From positions 1 to 6,116 of the forward strand of contig CALGVL010000250.1 in NCBI GenBank assembly GCA_937930165.1: 6,116 nucleotides of DNA, in the 5' to 3' direction. The notes under the pieces were generated by a model, which saw nothing but the letters and a program-made list of their open reading frames with translations, made no database searches and was not told the origin of the DNA. The DNA comes from an uncultured Acetobacteraceae bacterium. Its GTDB lineage: Bacteria; Pseudomonadota; Alphaproteobacteria; Acetobacterales; Acetobacteraceae. Each line of letters starts with the position of its first letter. Position 1 is the first letter of the stretch. The translations under genes and the position numbers were made by a program. This document shows, piece by piece, positions 5,642 to 6,116 of this stretch.

Positions 5642-6116
5642 CTAGCGTGGTGCGAACTGGGTCTTGCCGAACAGGTTCTCACGCCATTGGTCGGTGATCG
5701 GCCCTTGGCGCTGCCGGTCCGCCAGAACCTGCACACCGCGCTGCACAGCCGGGCGCGCAGCGATGGCATCATGCCAGCGTTTCACATTCGGGTACTGTCC
5801 CAGATCAATTCCCCGCCGGTCTGGGTTTCGGATCCAGGGAAAGGTGCAGATATCGGCGATGGAGTAGTCCGGGCCGGCCAAATAGGCGCTCTCTCCCAGC
5901 CGCTTGTCCAGGACGCGGTGCAGCCGGGCCACCTCGTTGGTGTAGCGCTCAATGGCGTAGGGGATCTTCTCCACCGCATAATTGGCGAAGTGATTGTATT
6001 GGCCGAACATCGGCCCGACCCCGCCCATCTGGAACATCACCCATTGCAGGCAGCGGTAGCGGGTGGCGGGATCCGAGGGCAACAGCGGACTGCCGGCCTT
6101 TTCCGCCAGATAGATC
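5642..6116 (-). CDS. Glutathione S-transferase, nu-class (YfcG/YghU-like), C-terminal part (cut by right edge)
   Basis: The last 157 codons of a glutathione S-transferase; the start and most of the thioredoxin-fold N-terminal domain lie beyond base 6116. The visible part opens with IYLAEKAGSPLLP, the end of the N-terminal domain and the linker. It continues with the all-helical C-terminal domain: LQWVMFQMGGVGPMFGQ, then NHF, then KIPYAIERY, all strongly reminiscent of E. coli YfcG. The GST folding motif SIADICTFPW (Ser N-cap with its Asp) and YPNVKRWHDAIAARPAV follow. Nu-class enzymes bind glutathione or glutathione disulfide and act as disulfide-bond reductases in the cytoplasm rather than as classical conjugating enzymes. 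The final FGKTQFAPR tail is common in this group. A TTG at 6080-6082 is an internal codon, not the start. The VOC gene follows 39 bases downstream in the same direction. Family firm; subclass likely, from remembered similarity. Confidence 0.92.
   Translation of the reverse strand, partial: IYLAEKAGSPLLPSDPATRYRCLQWVMFQMGGVGPMFGQYNHFANYAVEKIPYAIERYTNEVARLHRVLDKRLGESAYLAGPDYSIADICTFPWIRNPDRRGIDLGQYPNVKRWHDAIAARPAVQRGVQVLADRQRQGPITDQWRENLFGKTQFAPR

Overview
This is a GC-rich bacterial chromosomal window holding seven protein genes, two of them cut by the window edges. By eye the base composition and codon use are uniform, and every complete gene has a clear Shine-Dalgarno sequence. A PleD-type REC-REC-GGDEF protein and a short PmtA-type phospholipid N-methyltransferase, together with the composition, suggest an alphaproteobacterium, possibly of the Acetobacteraceae (Roseomonas-like). 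The family assignment is inference. I see no tRNA, rRNA, CRISPR array, insertion sequence, phage gene or attachment site.

Layout. Positions 1-1205 (minus strand) carry an adducin-head-like class II aldolase-fold protein, followed downstream by the N-terminal third of an iron-containing alcohol dehydrogenase that runs off the left edge. They are probably cotranscribed. A 113-base divergent spacer with two short dyads separates them from a plus-strand FAD-dependent amine/amino-acid oxidoreductase (1319-2638). That gene converges on a minus-strand PleD-like diguanylate cyclase (2688-4094). The cyclase is divergent from a plus-strand PmtA-like methyltransferase (4229-4828), and the 134-base spacer between them contains three consecutive GC-rich inverted repeats. 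After a 135-base convergent spacer, the right end (minus strand) has a nu-class-like glutathione S-transferase, cut by the right edge, followed by a VOC/glyoxalase-like protein. These two are probably cotranscribed.

How the genes may work together. The left block looks like small-molecule catabolism: an oxidoreductase for an amine or amino acid, an aldolase-fold enzyme and an alcohol dehydrogenase acting on a carbonyl or alcohol. The substrate cannot be read from the sequence. The middle pair is c-di-GMP signalling and phosphatidylcholine synthesis. The right pair resembles a thiol/electrophile detoxification unit. These are separate transcription units with no sign that they form one system.

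I found no convincing new defence, mobile or regulatory system. The points most worth checking are the hairpin cluster upstream of the methyltransferase, the adducin-like protein that lacks the usual aldolase glutamate, and the dyads in the divergent spacer at 1206-1318.
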